Assembly: GCF_006874475.1 (NCBI RefSeq)
Contig: NZ_VIRM01000007.1
Coordinates: 62,001-126,000 of the forward strand
Direction: 5' to 3'
Length of the DNA stretch: 64,000 bases
Origin: Microbispora hainanensis
GTDB lineage: Bacteria > Actinomycetota > Actinomycetes > Streptosporangiales > Streptosporangiaceae
Positions 42,560-50,835 of this stretch are shown piece by piece. The position numbers were made by a program, and so were the translations under genes. Position 1 is the first letter of the stretch. Each line of letters opens with the position of its first letter. Under the pieces are notes generated by a model. The model worked only from the letters and a program-made list of their open reading frames with translations. It was not told the DNA's origin and made no database searches.

Positions 42560-43927
42560 GTGAACCGTGTCCTCGCCCCGCTGCTCGACAGGCTCACCTA
42601 CCGCAGGTGGGCCTGCCTGATCGTCGGCGGGGCGCTGCTCATGCCCTACATGATGGCCGGAGAGGTCGCGACGGTGCTGTGGCGTCCGGTGCCGGACGTC
42701 GGCGACCCGTTGCTGTCGGTGCAGCCGTTGATCTTCATCGGGGTGCTCCCGGCGGTGGCCGCCTCGGGGCTGTTCCTGCCGGTCCGGGCCTTCGAGGCCA
42801 CCGCCGCCCGCGCCCTGCTGGGCGTGGCGGTGGAGGCCCCGCCGTCCTCCGTACGGCGGACCTGGTCAGAACGCCGCCGGACGGCGGCATGGTTCACCCT
42901 GCACCTCGGGATCGGCGGTCTGGTGAGTGGGATGACCCTGGCCGTTGTGCCGTTCGCGGTCTGGCTCGCGGTCCTGCCGCTGGCCGGCGATCACCTCGGG
43001 CTCGTCGATCACGGGATTCGCGGCGGCCGGGCGACGATGTGGGGCCCCCTCGCAGGGGTGGCGGTCCTCGTCTGCCTGCTCTTCCTCGCGATCGGCGCCG
43101 GTGCGCTCCTCGCCCGCCTGGCCCCCGCCTTCCTCGGGCCGTCCGCGGCCGACCGCCTCGCCCTGGCGCGCCGGGAGGCCCACCGGCTGGCCGTTCGCAA
43201 CCGGCTCGCCAGGGAGCTGCACGACTCGGTGGGCCACGCCCTCAGTGTGGTGGCCGTGCAGGCCGCCGCTGCCGGGCGGGTGCTCGACCGGGATCCCGCC
43301 ACCGCCCGGGCCGCGCTGGAGGCGATCGAGACCTCCGCCCGGAGCGCGCTGGACGAGCTCGACCACGTGATCGGCGTGCTGCGGGAGGGCGGTGGGCGGG
43401 CCTCGCCGGAGCCGTCCCTCGACGACCTTCCCGCGTTGCTCGACTCCGCCGGCCCCGGGGACAGGCCGGTCATCCGGCGGCTGGGCGAGCTGTCCGGGAT
43501 CCCTCCCGTGATCTCCCGGGAGGCCTACCGCGTCGTGCAGGAGGCGGTGACCAACGCGATCCGCTATGGCACCGGTTCCATCGAGGTGGACGCCGGCGTG
43601 CGCGACCACGTCCTTGAGGTGTGCGTGCGCAACGAGGTCCATGCAGACCCCGGGCGCGGCCTGCCCGGCCCACGCCGGCCCGGCGGGAGCAGCGGCGGGG
43701 CGACCGGCGACGGGAGCGGCGGGGCGGGGCACGGGCTGGACGGCATCCGCGAGCGGGTGACGCTGCTCGGCGGCCGGGTGAAGGCGGAAGGCGACGGCGG
43801 GATGTGGCGGGTCGAGGTCCGCGTTCCTCTTCCGGGCGCGGACACCGCCCGGCTCCCCGGCGCCCGCTCGGCAGACGCGGGCAAGGGCATGAGCGAGGAC
43901 TCCGGCGAGGGACGGGCGGGGATATGA
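42560..43927 (+). CDS. Sensor histidine kinase, NarL/DesK-like
   Basis: A 455-residue membrane kinase with four to five spans in the first ~190 residues. The phospho-accepting histidine is in ARELHDSVGHALSVVAVQ, the N-box in VVQEAVTNAIRYG and the G-box in GAGHGLDGIRERVTLLGG. The C-terminal ~30 residues are an extra charged tail. GTG 42560 gives the normal start just ahead of the first span. Its stop overlaps the start of the response-regulator gene (ATGA, 43924-43927), so the pair is cotranslated. The signal sensed is unknown. Confidence 0.93.
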   Translation: MNRVLAPLLDRLTYRRWACLIVGGALLMPYMMAGEVATVLWRPVPDVGDPLLSVQPLIFIGVLPAVAASGLFLPVRAFEATAARALLGVAVEAPPSSVRRTWSERRRTAAWFTLHLGIGGLVSGMTLAVVPFAVWLAVLPLAGDHLGLVDHGIRGGRATMWGPLAGVAVLVCLLFLAIGAGALLARLAPAFLGPSAADRLALARREAHRLAVRNRLARELHDSVGHALSVVAVQAAAAGRVLDRDPATARAALEAIETSARSALDELDHVIGVLREGGGRASPEPSLDDLPALLDSAGPGDRPVIRRLGELSGIPPVISREAYRVVQEAVTNAIRYGTGSIEVDAGVRDHVLEVCVRNEVHADPGRGLPGPRRPGGSSGGATGDGSGGAGHGLDGIRERVTLLGGRVKAEGDGGMWRVEVRVPLPGADTARLPGARSADAGKGMSEDSGEGRAGI

Positions 43928-44571
43928 GCACGAGCATCGGGGTGCTGCTGGCCGACGACGAAGACCTGATCCGCACCGGCCTGCGGATCATCATCGAGTC
44001 GGAGCCCGGCCTGAGAGTCGTGGGTGAGGCGGCCGACGGCGCCTCGGCGGTGTCGCTGGCCCGCTCGCTCCTGCCCGACGTCGTCCTGATGGACGTACGC
44101 ATGCCCAGGGTGGACGGCATCCAGGCGACACGAGCCCTCACGGCCGCCGAGGGCGGGCCCAAGGTCGTGGTGGTGACGACGTTCGAGAACGACGACTACG
44201 TCTACGAGGCGCTGCGGGCCGGCGCGAGCGGCTTCCTGCTCAAGCGGGCGAGGGCGGACGAGCTCGTCCAGGCGATCCGGGTGGTCGCGGCGGGCGACTC
44301 GCTGCTGTTCCCCGCCGCCGTCCGGTCGCTGGTCGCGGCCCGCGGCACCGCCCGCGCCTTCCCCGGCATCGAGCGGCTCACCGGGCGTGAGGGGGACGTG
44401 CTGCGGCTGATGGCACGCGGCCTGTCGAACGCGGAGATCGCCGCCGAGCTCGTCGTCGGGACGGAGACCGTCAAGACCCACGTGGGAAACGTCCTGACCA
44501 AGCTGGGCGCCCGCGACCGCACGCAGGCGGTGGTCGCCGCCTACGAGTCGGGCTTCGTCTCCCCCCGCTGA
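43924..44571 (+). CDS. NarL/FixJ-type response regulator
   Basis: A 215-residue regulator. The receiver domain shows the acidic pocket LLADDED, the phosphorylated aspartate in VVLMDVRMPRVDG (Asp57), threonine in VVTTFENDDYVYEALRAGAS and the conserved lysine in FLLKRA. The C-terminal LuxR-type helix-turn-helix reads LTGREGDVLRLMARGLSNAE and then TVKTHVGNVLTKLGARDRTQ. It is the partner of the overlapping kinase gene. Its targets are not visible; no obvious target gene follows, as debris lies downstream. Confidence 0.96.
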   Translation: MSTSIGVLLADDEDLIRTGLRIIIESEPGLRVVGEAADGASAVSLARSLLPDVVLMDVRMPRVDGIQATRALTAAEGGPKVVVVTTFENDDYVYEALRAGASGFLLKRARADELVQAIRVVAAGDSLLFPAAVRSLVAARGTARAFPGIERLTGREGDVLRLMARGLSNAEIAAELVVGTETVKTHVGNVLTKLGARDRTQAVVAAYESGFVSPR

Positions 44572-44731
44572 GCCCCCGTTCCGGCCCCGCTGATGCAAGG
44601 CGAACCCGCGTCACCCGCCGGCCGGACGCCACAGCGGGCGCGGCCGGGTTCAGCCTTCCGGCCGGACCAGTGGGATATCCGGCGGGATTCGCTCTCACCG
44701 CCGGCGTGCTGTTCGCCGCGCCCGCGCCCGC

Positions 44732-44884
44732 GTGGCCCTGCGCGACCCGCTCTACGACGGCATGGTCCGGATCGTGGTGACGCCGACATGGGCGAAGCTG
44801 ATCGACTTCGAGACGACCCTGCCGAGCGCGGTCGAGGAGCTGGTCCGGCAGCGGGCCGAGCGTGAGCGCCTCGCCCGCCGGTGA
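44732..44884 (+). pseudogene. Fragment of an enzyme gene (possibly a PPOX/F420-dependent oxidoreductase tail)
   Basis: A 50-codon frame from a GTG encodes DPLYDGMVRIVVTPTWAKLI and then DFETTLPSAVEELVRQRAER. It reads like a natural C-terminus, resembling the end of small flavin/F420-binding oxidases, but no N-terminal domain is present upstream. It ends in GTGA, overlapping the next fragment. Confidence 0.35.
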
Positions 44885-45117
44885 CCGACGGTCCGTTCGC
44901 CGAGACCACGGACCTCATCGCCGACCGGATGATCATAGACGTGGAGTCCTGGGACCGCGCGGTCCAGCTCGCCGGGCATGTGGCCGGACGACCTGCCGGG
45001 CGGCCCCAAGGCCGGCTGATCGGCCTGGCGCAGGTTCCTCGACGCCGCGCCGGCACCTCCCGGCAGCACCGCGAGGTACGCGTCGAGCTCCTGCGCGAAC
45101 GCGCCTGGACGGTCTAG
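44881..45117 (+). pseudogene. YCII-like domain remnant
   Basis: The frame opens with TDGPFAETTDLIADRMIIDV and ESWDRAVQLAGHV, the core of YCII-related proteins (DGPFAE.KE...DV.SWD.A), but lacks the N-terminal half and continues with arginine-rich, non-family sequence. It is probably a truncated or frame-shifted remnant. The stop codon shares CTAG with the stop of the convergent GNAT gene. Confidence 0.45.
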
Positions 45118-45557
45118 AGGCTCCGCGGGTCGCGCACCCGCAGGCCGAATGCCGACAGGCCCTGCTCGTGGTGCTCGATCAGCCCGAGGCGACGGTAGAA
45201 GGCGTGGTTGGCGGGGCCTTCCGAAGTGGATTCGTGGTCGGTGGTCAGGACGAAGTAGCGGCAGTGCGCGTACCGGTCCTTGAGGTGCTCCAGCAGCCGG
45301 CGGCCGACGCCCTTGCCGTGGTGCTGGGCATTGACCAGCAACTCCTGCACATAACAGACGATCTCGTCGTCAGACACCGTCCGTGCCAGGCCGAGCAGTC
45401 GGCCCGACTCGTCTCTGGCGGTAATGACCAGGTGCGAGTTGGCCAGGCTCCGGCACACCCGAGCGACATCGCGCGTCCATGGGTGCCAGCCGACCGAGTC
45501 GTAGAGCTCGAACACCTCTGCCTCGTCGAACGCCGTCTCCTGAGCGATGATCACCAA
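45114..45557 (-). CDS. GNAT family N-acetyltransferase
   Basis: A 147-residue single-domain acetyltransferase. The acetyl-CoA signature is NAQHHGKGVGRRLLEHLKDR, preceded by the strand VCYVQELLV and followed by FYRRLGLIEHHEQGLSAFGL. The substrate is unknown. TTG 45557 is spaced well from the ribosome site GGGAGG; the adjacent GTG 45554 is the alternative. It stands alone between gene fragments and a ketosynthase gene. Confidence 0.88.
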   Translation of the reverse strand: MVIIAQETAFDEAEVFELYDSVGWHPWTRDVARVCRSLANSHLVITARDESGRLLGLARTVSDDEIVCYVQELLVNAQHHGKGVGRRLLEHLKDRYAHCRYFVLTTDHESTSEGPANHAFYRRLGLIEHHEQGLSAFGLRVRDPRSL

Positions 45558-45833
45558 TTACGGGCCTCCCTGATCTTTTCGACATGTGGCGACGCATCCG
45601 AGCCTATTGCCCTTCGGATAGACGCCCACGAGGTTCGCACGGCGCTCTGCGACACGCGACCACGGACCGGTGAGGAGCGGGGGCGGGCAGCACGGCACGG
45701 ACAAATCTTCCGCGGCTTTTTGGTTGATCGTCACGCCTGACCGAAATGGTGGCACTGCGGCAGCGTGAGAACCGGAAAGCGCACCGCCATGAAGGACGCG
45801 TCGGTGCGGCCAGCACAGAGCAGGGGGTCGTCG

Positions 45834-47057
45834 ATGGGAGACGGGATCAGGGCGCGGGTGCCGGTCACCGGGCTGGGCGCCACCACACCGCTGGGCGGGG
45901 ACGTGGCCGGCACCTGGGCGGGCCTGCTGGAAGGACGGTCGGGCATCCGCCTGATCGAGGAGGACTGGGCCGAGGACCTGCCCGTACGCATCGCCGGCCG
46001 GCTGTCGGTGGATCCCGCCGAGGTGCTGGGCCGGGTGGCGGCGCGGCGGCTCGACCGCTGCCAGCAGGCGGCGCTGGTCGCCGCGCGGGAGGCGTGGGCG
46101 GACGCGGGCGCGCCCGCCGTCGAGCCCGAGCGCCTCGCCGTGGTGATCGGCACAGGGGTCGGCGGCGTCCTCACCACGCTGACGCAGAACGAGATCCTCG
46201 AAAGGTCAGGACCGCGCCGGATCTCGCCCTACACCGTGCCGATGCTGATGCCCAACGGCCCGGCGGCGGTGGTCAGCATCGAGCTGGGCGCGCGCGGAGG
46301 CGCGCACACGCCGGTGAGCGCGTGCGCCACCGGCGCCGAGGCGATCGCGATGGGCCTCGACCTCATCAGGCTCGGGCGCGCCGACGTGGTGATCGCGGGC
46401 GGCGCGGAGGCGTGCGTGCACCCGCTGACCCTGGCCGGGTTCGCCCAGGCCAAGGCCGTGTCCACGCGCAACGACGCGCCGCAGGAGGCGTCGCGGCCGT
46501 TCGACGTGGGCCGCGACGGCTTCGTGCTGGGCGAGGGGGCCGCGCTCGTGGTGCTGGAACGCGAGGAGTTCGCCGCCGCCCGCGGCGCCCGGGTGCACGC
46601 CGCCCTCGCCGGCGCCGGGGTCACCTCCGACGCCCACCACATCACCGCCGCCGACGCGGCGGGACAGGCGCGCGCGATGCGGCTCGCCCTTGCCGACGCC
46701 GATCTCGACGCGCTCGACGTCGGCTACGTGAACGCCCACGCCACCTCGACCCCCACGGGCGACCTGACCGAGAACGCCTCGATCGCCCAGGCGATCGGCA
46801 CGCACCCGGCGGTCACCGCGATCAAGTCGATGACCGGTCACCTGTGCGGCGCGGCCGGGTCGCTGGGCGCGATCGCCACCGTGCTCGGCCTTCGCGACGG
46901 GATGATCCCCGCGATCCGCAACCTCGACGTCCCGGACCCGGAGGTGAAGCTCGACCTGGTCGCCGGCGCGCCGCGCAGCGGCCGATGGGCGGCCGGTCTG
47001 GTGAACTCCTTCGGCTTCGGCGGGCACAACGCGTCCCTGGTGTTCACCAGCGCCTGA
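45834..47057 (+). CDS. Beta-ketoacyl-ACP synthase, FabF-like
   Basis: A 407-residue ketosynthase of the KAS II type. The active-site cysteine (about Cys164) is in VSACATGAEA, and the two histidines are in NAHATSTPTGD and KSMTGHLCGAAGSLGA; the closing motif NSFGFGGHNASL is present. It condenses malonyl-ACP with an acyl chain. ATG 45834 is supported by AGGGGG; an in-frame ATG at 45789 would add 15 unlikely residues. No acyl carrier protein, reductase or polyketide gene accompanies it, so it may be an extra FabF or a modifying synthase of a dispersed pathway. Confidence 0.92.
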   Translation: MGDGIRARVPVTGLGATTPLGGDVAGTWAGLLEGRSGIRLIEEDWAEDLPVRIAGRLSVDPAEVLGRVAARRLDRCQQAALVAAREAWADAGAPAVEPERLAVVIGTGVGGVLTTLTQNEILERSGPRRISPYTVPMLMPNGPAAVVSIELGARGGAHTPVSACATGAEAIAMGLDLIRLGRADVVIAGGAEACVHPLTLAGFAQAKAVSTRNDAPQEASRPFDVGRDGFVLGEGAALVVLEREEFAAARGARVHAALAGAGVTSDAHHITAADAAGQARAMRLALADADLDALDVGYVNAHATSTPTGDLTENASIAQAIGTHPAVTAIKSMTGHLCGAAGSLGAIATVLGLRDGMIPAIRNLDVPDPEVKLDLVAGAPRSGRWAAGLVNSFGFGGHNASLVFTSA

Positions 47058-47065
47058 CGGGTGCG

Positions 47066-47818
47066 TCAGATGGGGCCGCGGCCGTCGAAGAGCTCATCCG
47101 GCCAGGGGCTCTCGCTGCCGTCGCCGCTGCCGGACGGACCGGGGGAGGGCTGCTGCGGCTCGGGCGAGGCGGGCTCGGGCGGCGGGGTGGGCACGAACTG
47201 CGTGTTCGGCAGCGGCCGGGGCGGCTCCGCCTCTTCCTCGCTGCGGAACAGCAGCATCCAGGTGACCAGCAGCAGCGCGAGCACGAGCGTGGCCAGCAGC
47301 GTCGAGGCGAGCACGACCGCGCGCCGGGTGGCCACCGGCGGCGGGGGCGGCGCGGGCGGGGCGGGCAGCGCGGGAGTCCGGTCGCCCAGCCAGTAGTGCG
47401 CGAAGTCGGGCCCGTGCCGCCGCCCGATCAACGTGCCGGACACGGTGACCGGGTCGAGGAACCGCTCGGCCCCCGGGCCGTTCGGCACGTACGGCACGGC
47501 CACCCAGGGCGCGGGACCGCCCTGCATCGCCAGGACGGGTGGCGTGTCGGGGGGCACCCGGCCGCGCACCCGGTCGACCAGGGAGGCGCCCCACCCGCGT
47601 ACACCCGTCCAGCCCTGCGCCTGCCTGACCGCGGTGACGAACCGGTCCCTGGCGGCGGCGTCGAGGGCGGCGCCGCTGGACAGGACGGCCACCGACACCA
47701 CCCGGCCGTCGGGCGCCTGGCCGAGGTAGACGAGCCCGGCCGGGGCCGTCTGCAGCCGTGCCTGCAGCGCGAACGGCCCCACGTGGGGCGGATCGCCGTA
47801 CTGCAGCGGAGTCACCAT
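47066..47818 (-). CDS. Membrane-anchored protein with degenerate protein-kinase N-lobe
   Basis: A 250-residue protein. Its N-terminus (PLQYGDPPHVGPFALQARLQ, then AGLVYLGQAPDGRVVSVAVL) aligns by eye with the start of actinobacterial Ser/Thr kinases (LxxxDPxxIGPYxLxxRLGxGG..VYLGxxPxGxxVAVKVL), but the glycine loop is lost, the catalytic lysine is absent (VSVAVL), and no C-lobe follows. A single transmembrane helix near residues 170-190 is followed by a proline-rich, acidic exported tail. It is a pseudokinase-like sensor at most. It is divergent from the MoxR operon. Confidence 0.65.
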   Translation of the reverse strand: MVTPLQYGDPPHVGPFALQARLQTAPAGLVYLGQAPDGRVVSVAVLSSGAALDAAARDRFVTAVRQAQGWTGVRGWGASLVDRVRGRVPPDTPPVLAMQGGPAPWVAVPYVPNGPGAERFLDPVTVSGTLIGRRHGPDFAHYWLGDRTPALPAPPAPPPPPVATRRAVVLASTLLATLVLALLLVTWMLLFRSEEEAEPPRPLPNTQFVPTPPPEPASPEPQQPSPGPSGSGDGSESPWPDELFDGRGPI

Positions 47819-47924
47819 CCCTCACATGAAAACACACGGGCGCGGCAGGGGGTGTGGCACGCGCCGGGACGGGCAAATGGGAGAGAAATGGATTCTCCAG
47901 CCGAGTCACGATTGAATAACGAGC

Positions 47925-48968
47925 ATGACCGTTGCCGATGAACGCAGTGACCCGGAGCCCGGCGAGGGCGTGACGGAGCAGGAGGAGGGCGAAGCGCGGC
48001 TGGACGCCCTGCGGGAGGCGCTGGCCGAGGTCCGGCGAGTGATCGTCGGACAGGAGCACATGGTCGAGCGGCTGATGGTGGCGCTGCTCGCCCGGGGGCA
48101 CTGCCTGCTCGAAGGCGTCCCGGGGGTCGCCAAGACGCTGGCCGCCTCGACGCTGGCCACCGTCGTGGGCGGCACGTTCGCCCGCATCCAGTTCACCCCC
48201 GACCTGGTGCCCAGCGACATCGTCGGCACCCGCGTCTACCACCCGAGCTCGGAGCGGTTCGACGTCGAGCTCGGGCCGGTGTTCGTCAACTTCCTGCTCG
48301 CCGACGAGATCAACCGCGCTCCCGCGAAGGTGCAGTCGGCCCTGCTCGAGGTGATGGCCGAGCGGCAGGTCACGCTCGCGGGGCGCACCCACCCGCTGCC
48401 CCGGCCGTTCATCGTGCTGGCGACGCAGAACCCGATCGAGTCGGAGGGCGTCTACCCGCTGCCCGAGGTGCAGCGCGACCGGTTCCTGTTCAAGGTGCGC
48501 GTGTCCCACCCGAGCGCGCACGAGGAGCTGGAGATCCTGCAGCGGATGAGCGTGCGCCCGCCCGTGCCCAGGCCGGTGCTCGACCCGGCCACGCTGGTGC
48601 GGCTGCAGGACCTGGCCGAGGAGGTCTCGGTGCACCAGCTCGTGGCCGACTACGTCGTACGGCTGGTCATGGCCACGCGCACCCCGGTGGACTACGGCCT
48701 GGCCGACCTGCAGGACACGATCGAGATCGGGGTGAGCCCCCGGGCGACGCTGGGCCTGATCGCCGCGGGGCGGGCCCTGGCCCTGCTGCGCGGGCGCGAC
48801 TACCTGCTGCCCGACGACGTCCGCGACGTGGCGGTCGACGTCATGTCGCACCGGCTGATGCTCACCTTCGACGCGCTGGCCGACGAGGTGGACCCCGAGG
48901 ACGTCGTACGCCGGGTGCTGCAGGCGGTGCCGCCGCCGCTCGTCGTGTGGAACCAGGGCATGCGATGA
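47925..48968 (+). CDS. MoxR-family AAA+ ATPase
   Basis: A 347-residue AAA+ chaperone-like ATPase. Walker A is GVPGVAKT, Walker B is FLLADEINRAP, sensor 1 is in LATQNPIESEG and an arginine finger is plausible in VQRDRFLFK. MoxR proteins act with von Willebrand-domain partners to mature or activate enzymes or membrane complexes. The next two genes (DUF58, VWA) overlap in ATGA junctions, forming the standard module. The substrate complex is not known. Confidence 0.95.
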   Translation: MTVADERSDPEPGEGVTEQEEGEARLDALREALAEVRRVIVGQEHMVERLMVALLARGHCLLEGVPGVAKTLAASTLATVVGGTFARIQFTPDLVPSDIVGTRVYHPSSERFDVELGPVFVNFLLADEINRAPAKVQSALLEVMAERQVTLAGRTHPLPRPFIVLATQNPIESEGVYPLPEVQRDRFLFKVRVSHPSAHEELEILQRMSVRPPVPRPVLDPATLVRLQDLAEEVSVHQLVADYVVRLVMATRTPVDYGLADLQDTIEIGVSPRATLGLIAAGRALALLRGRDYLLPDDVRDVAVDVMSHRLMLTFDALADEVDPEDVVRRVLQAVPPPLVVWNQGMR

Positions 48969-49885
48969 GCGGGGCGAACCCCGACCAGGCGCTGCGGCGG
49001 CTGGAGCTGACGGTGGTGCGGCGGCTCGACGGGCTGCTGCAGGGCCGCCACCAGGGACTGATCCCCGGGCCCGGCAGCGAGCACGGCGACACCCGCGTGT
49101 ACGTGCCCGGCGAGGACGACGTGCGCCGCATGGACTGGGCGGTGACGGCGCGCACGACCGTGCCGCACGTGCGCGACCTGATCGCCGACCGCGAGCTGGA
49201 GACCTGGGCGGTGGCCGACCTGTCGGCCAGCATGGAGTTCGGCACGGCGGGCATGTCCAAGCGCGACCTGGTCATCAGCGCCGTCGGGGCGATCGGGATC
49301 CTCGCCAGCCGGGTGGGCGACCGGTTCGGCGCCTACATCCTGTACGGCGACGACGTGCACCGCTATCCGGCCAAGCCGGGCCGCCCCCGGCTGTACGCTC
49401 TGCTGCACTCGCTGCTCAGCGCGCCGCCCGCGCAGGGCGCGGTTGATCTCGGGGAGGCTCTGGAGATGATGGCGACGGCACACCGCAAGCGCGGGCTGCG
49501 GGTGATCGTCTCCGACTTCCTCGACTCGCCCGACTCCTGGGAGCCGCCGCTGCGCCGTCTGGCCGCGCGGCACCAGGTGCTCGCCGTGGAGATCATCGAC
49601 CCCCGCGAGCTGGAACTGCCCGATGTCGGGTTCGTCACCCTCGCCGACCCCGAGACCGGGAGCTCGCGCGGCGTCCACCTGTCCCAGTCGCTCAGACAGC
49701 GGTACGCCGAGGCGGCGGCCTGGCAACGGCAGGACACCCGGGCGGCGCTGCGCCGGGCCGGGGCGGCCCATCTGGTGCTGCGCACCGACCGCGACTGGGT
49801 GTTCGACATCGCCGAGTTCGTGCTGCGGCAGCGGCGGGCCTCCCACCTGCTGCGCCGGGCCGCGAACAGGAAGGCGGGCGCATGA
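48965..49885 (+). CDS. DUF58 domain protein of MoxR module
   Basis: A 306-residue protein with the DUF58 core (GEDDVRRMDWAVTARTTVPH, where the RxxDW block is diagnostic) within a degenerate von Willebrand-like fold that includes TWAVADLSASMEFG. It has no membrane span, so it is a cytosolic or membrane-associated adaptor between MoxR and the membrane VWA protein. Its ATG overlaps the MoxR stop (ATGA), and its own stop overlaps the next start. Confidence 0.93.
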   Translation: MSGANPDQALRRLELTVVRRLDGLLQGRHQGLIPGPGSEHGDTRVYVPGEDDVRRMDWAVTARTTVPHVRDLIADRELETWAVADLSASMEFGTAGMSKRDLVISAVGAIGILASRVGDRFGAYILYGDDVHRYPAKPGRPRLYALLHSLLSAPPAQGAVDLGEALEMMATAHRKRGLRVIVSDFLDSPDSWEPPLRRLAARHQVLAVEIIDPRELELPDVGFVTLADPETGSSRGVHLSQSLRQRYAEAAAWQRQDTRAALRRAGAAHLVLRTDRDWVFDIAEFVLRQRRASHLLRRAANRKAGA

Positions 49886-50829
49886 CGTTCCTCGCCGCCG
49901 CGTGGCTGTGGCTGTTCGTCCTGGTCGCCGCGCTGGTCGCGGCGTACGTCGCGGCGCAGTTCGCGCGCCGCCGCTACACCGTGCGCTTCACGAACCTCGC
50001 GCTGCTGTCGCTGGTGGCGCCCGAGCGGCCCACCTGGCGGCGGCACGTGCCCGCCGTGCTGTTCCTCGTCATGATGAGCCTGCTGGTCCTCGGCGCGGCC
50101 CGGCCCGCGGGCGAGGTGAGGGTGCCCCGCGACCGCGCCACCATCATGGTCGCCGTCGACGTGTCGCTGTCGATGGAGTCGGCGGACGTCCCGCCCAGCC
50201 GGCTCGTCGCGGCCAAGCAGGCGGCCCAGCAGTTCGTGAAAGACCTCCCCGAGCGGTTCAACGTCGGCGTGGTGGCCTTCGCCCGATCGGCCGCCGTCGT
50301 GATCTCCCCCACCACCGACCACGCGGCCGTGAACACCGCGATCTCCAGCCTGACCACCCGGCCCGGCACGGCGATCGGCGAGGCCGTGTTCAACTCGCTC
50401 GACTCGATCAGGTCGTTCGACCAGCGGGCGGTCACCGATCCGCCCCCGTCCGCCATCGTGCTGCTGTCGGACGGCGACAACACCTCCGGGCGTTCGGTCA
50501 ACGAGGCCATCGAGGCGTCGGTCAGCGCGAAGGTGCCGGTCTCCACGATCGCGTACGGCACGCCCGACGGCACGGTGACGATCGACAACCGGGCGGTGCA
50601 GGTGCCGGTGAACAAGACCACGCTGAAGTCGCTGTCGGACGGCACCGGCGGCCGGGCGTACACCGCGGAGTCGGGCAGCGAGCTGCGCGACGTGTACACG
50701 CAGATCGGCACCTCGCTCGGCTACAAGGTGGTGCACCAGGAGATCACCCAGCGGTTCCTCGTCGCGGCGATCGTCGCGGGCCTGCTGGCCGCCGTGGCCG
50801 CGATGCTCCTCGGCGCCCGCATCCCCTGA
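49882..50829 (+). CDS. Membrane von Willebrand factor A (BatA-like) protein
   Basis: A 315-residue protein anchored by two N-terminal spans and one C-terminal span, with an intervening VWA domain whose metal site (MIDAS) is VAVDVSLSMES, plus TTRPGTAIGEAV and LLSDGDNTSG for the other ligands. This is the BatA-type partner of MoxR ATPases. It closes the three-gene operon; the next gene is convergent, 6 bases away. Confidence 0.94.
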   Translation: MTFLAAAWLWLFVLVAALVAAYVAAQFARRRYTVRFTNLALLSLVAPERPTWRRHVPAVLFLVMMSLLVLGAARPAGEVRVPRDRATIMVAVDVSLSMESADVPPSRLVAAKQAAQQFVKDLPERFNVGVVAFARSAAVVISPTTDHAAVNTAISSLTTRPGTAIGEAVFNSLDSIRSFDQRAVTDPPPSAIVLLSDGDNTSGRSVNEAIEASVSAKVPVSTIAYGTPDGTVTIDNRAVQVPVNKTTLKSLSDGTGGRAYTAESGSELRDVYTQIGTSLGYKVVHQEITQRFLVAAIVAGLLAAVAAMLLGARIP

Positions 50830-50835
50830 CCGCGG

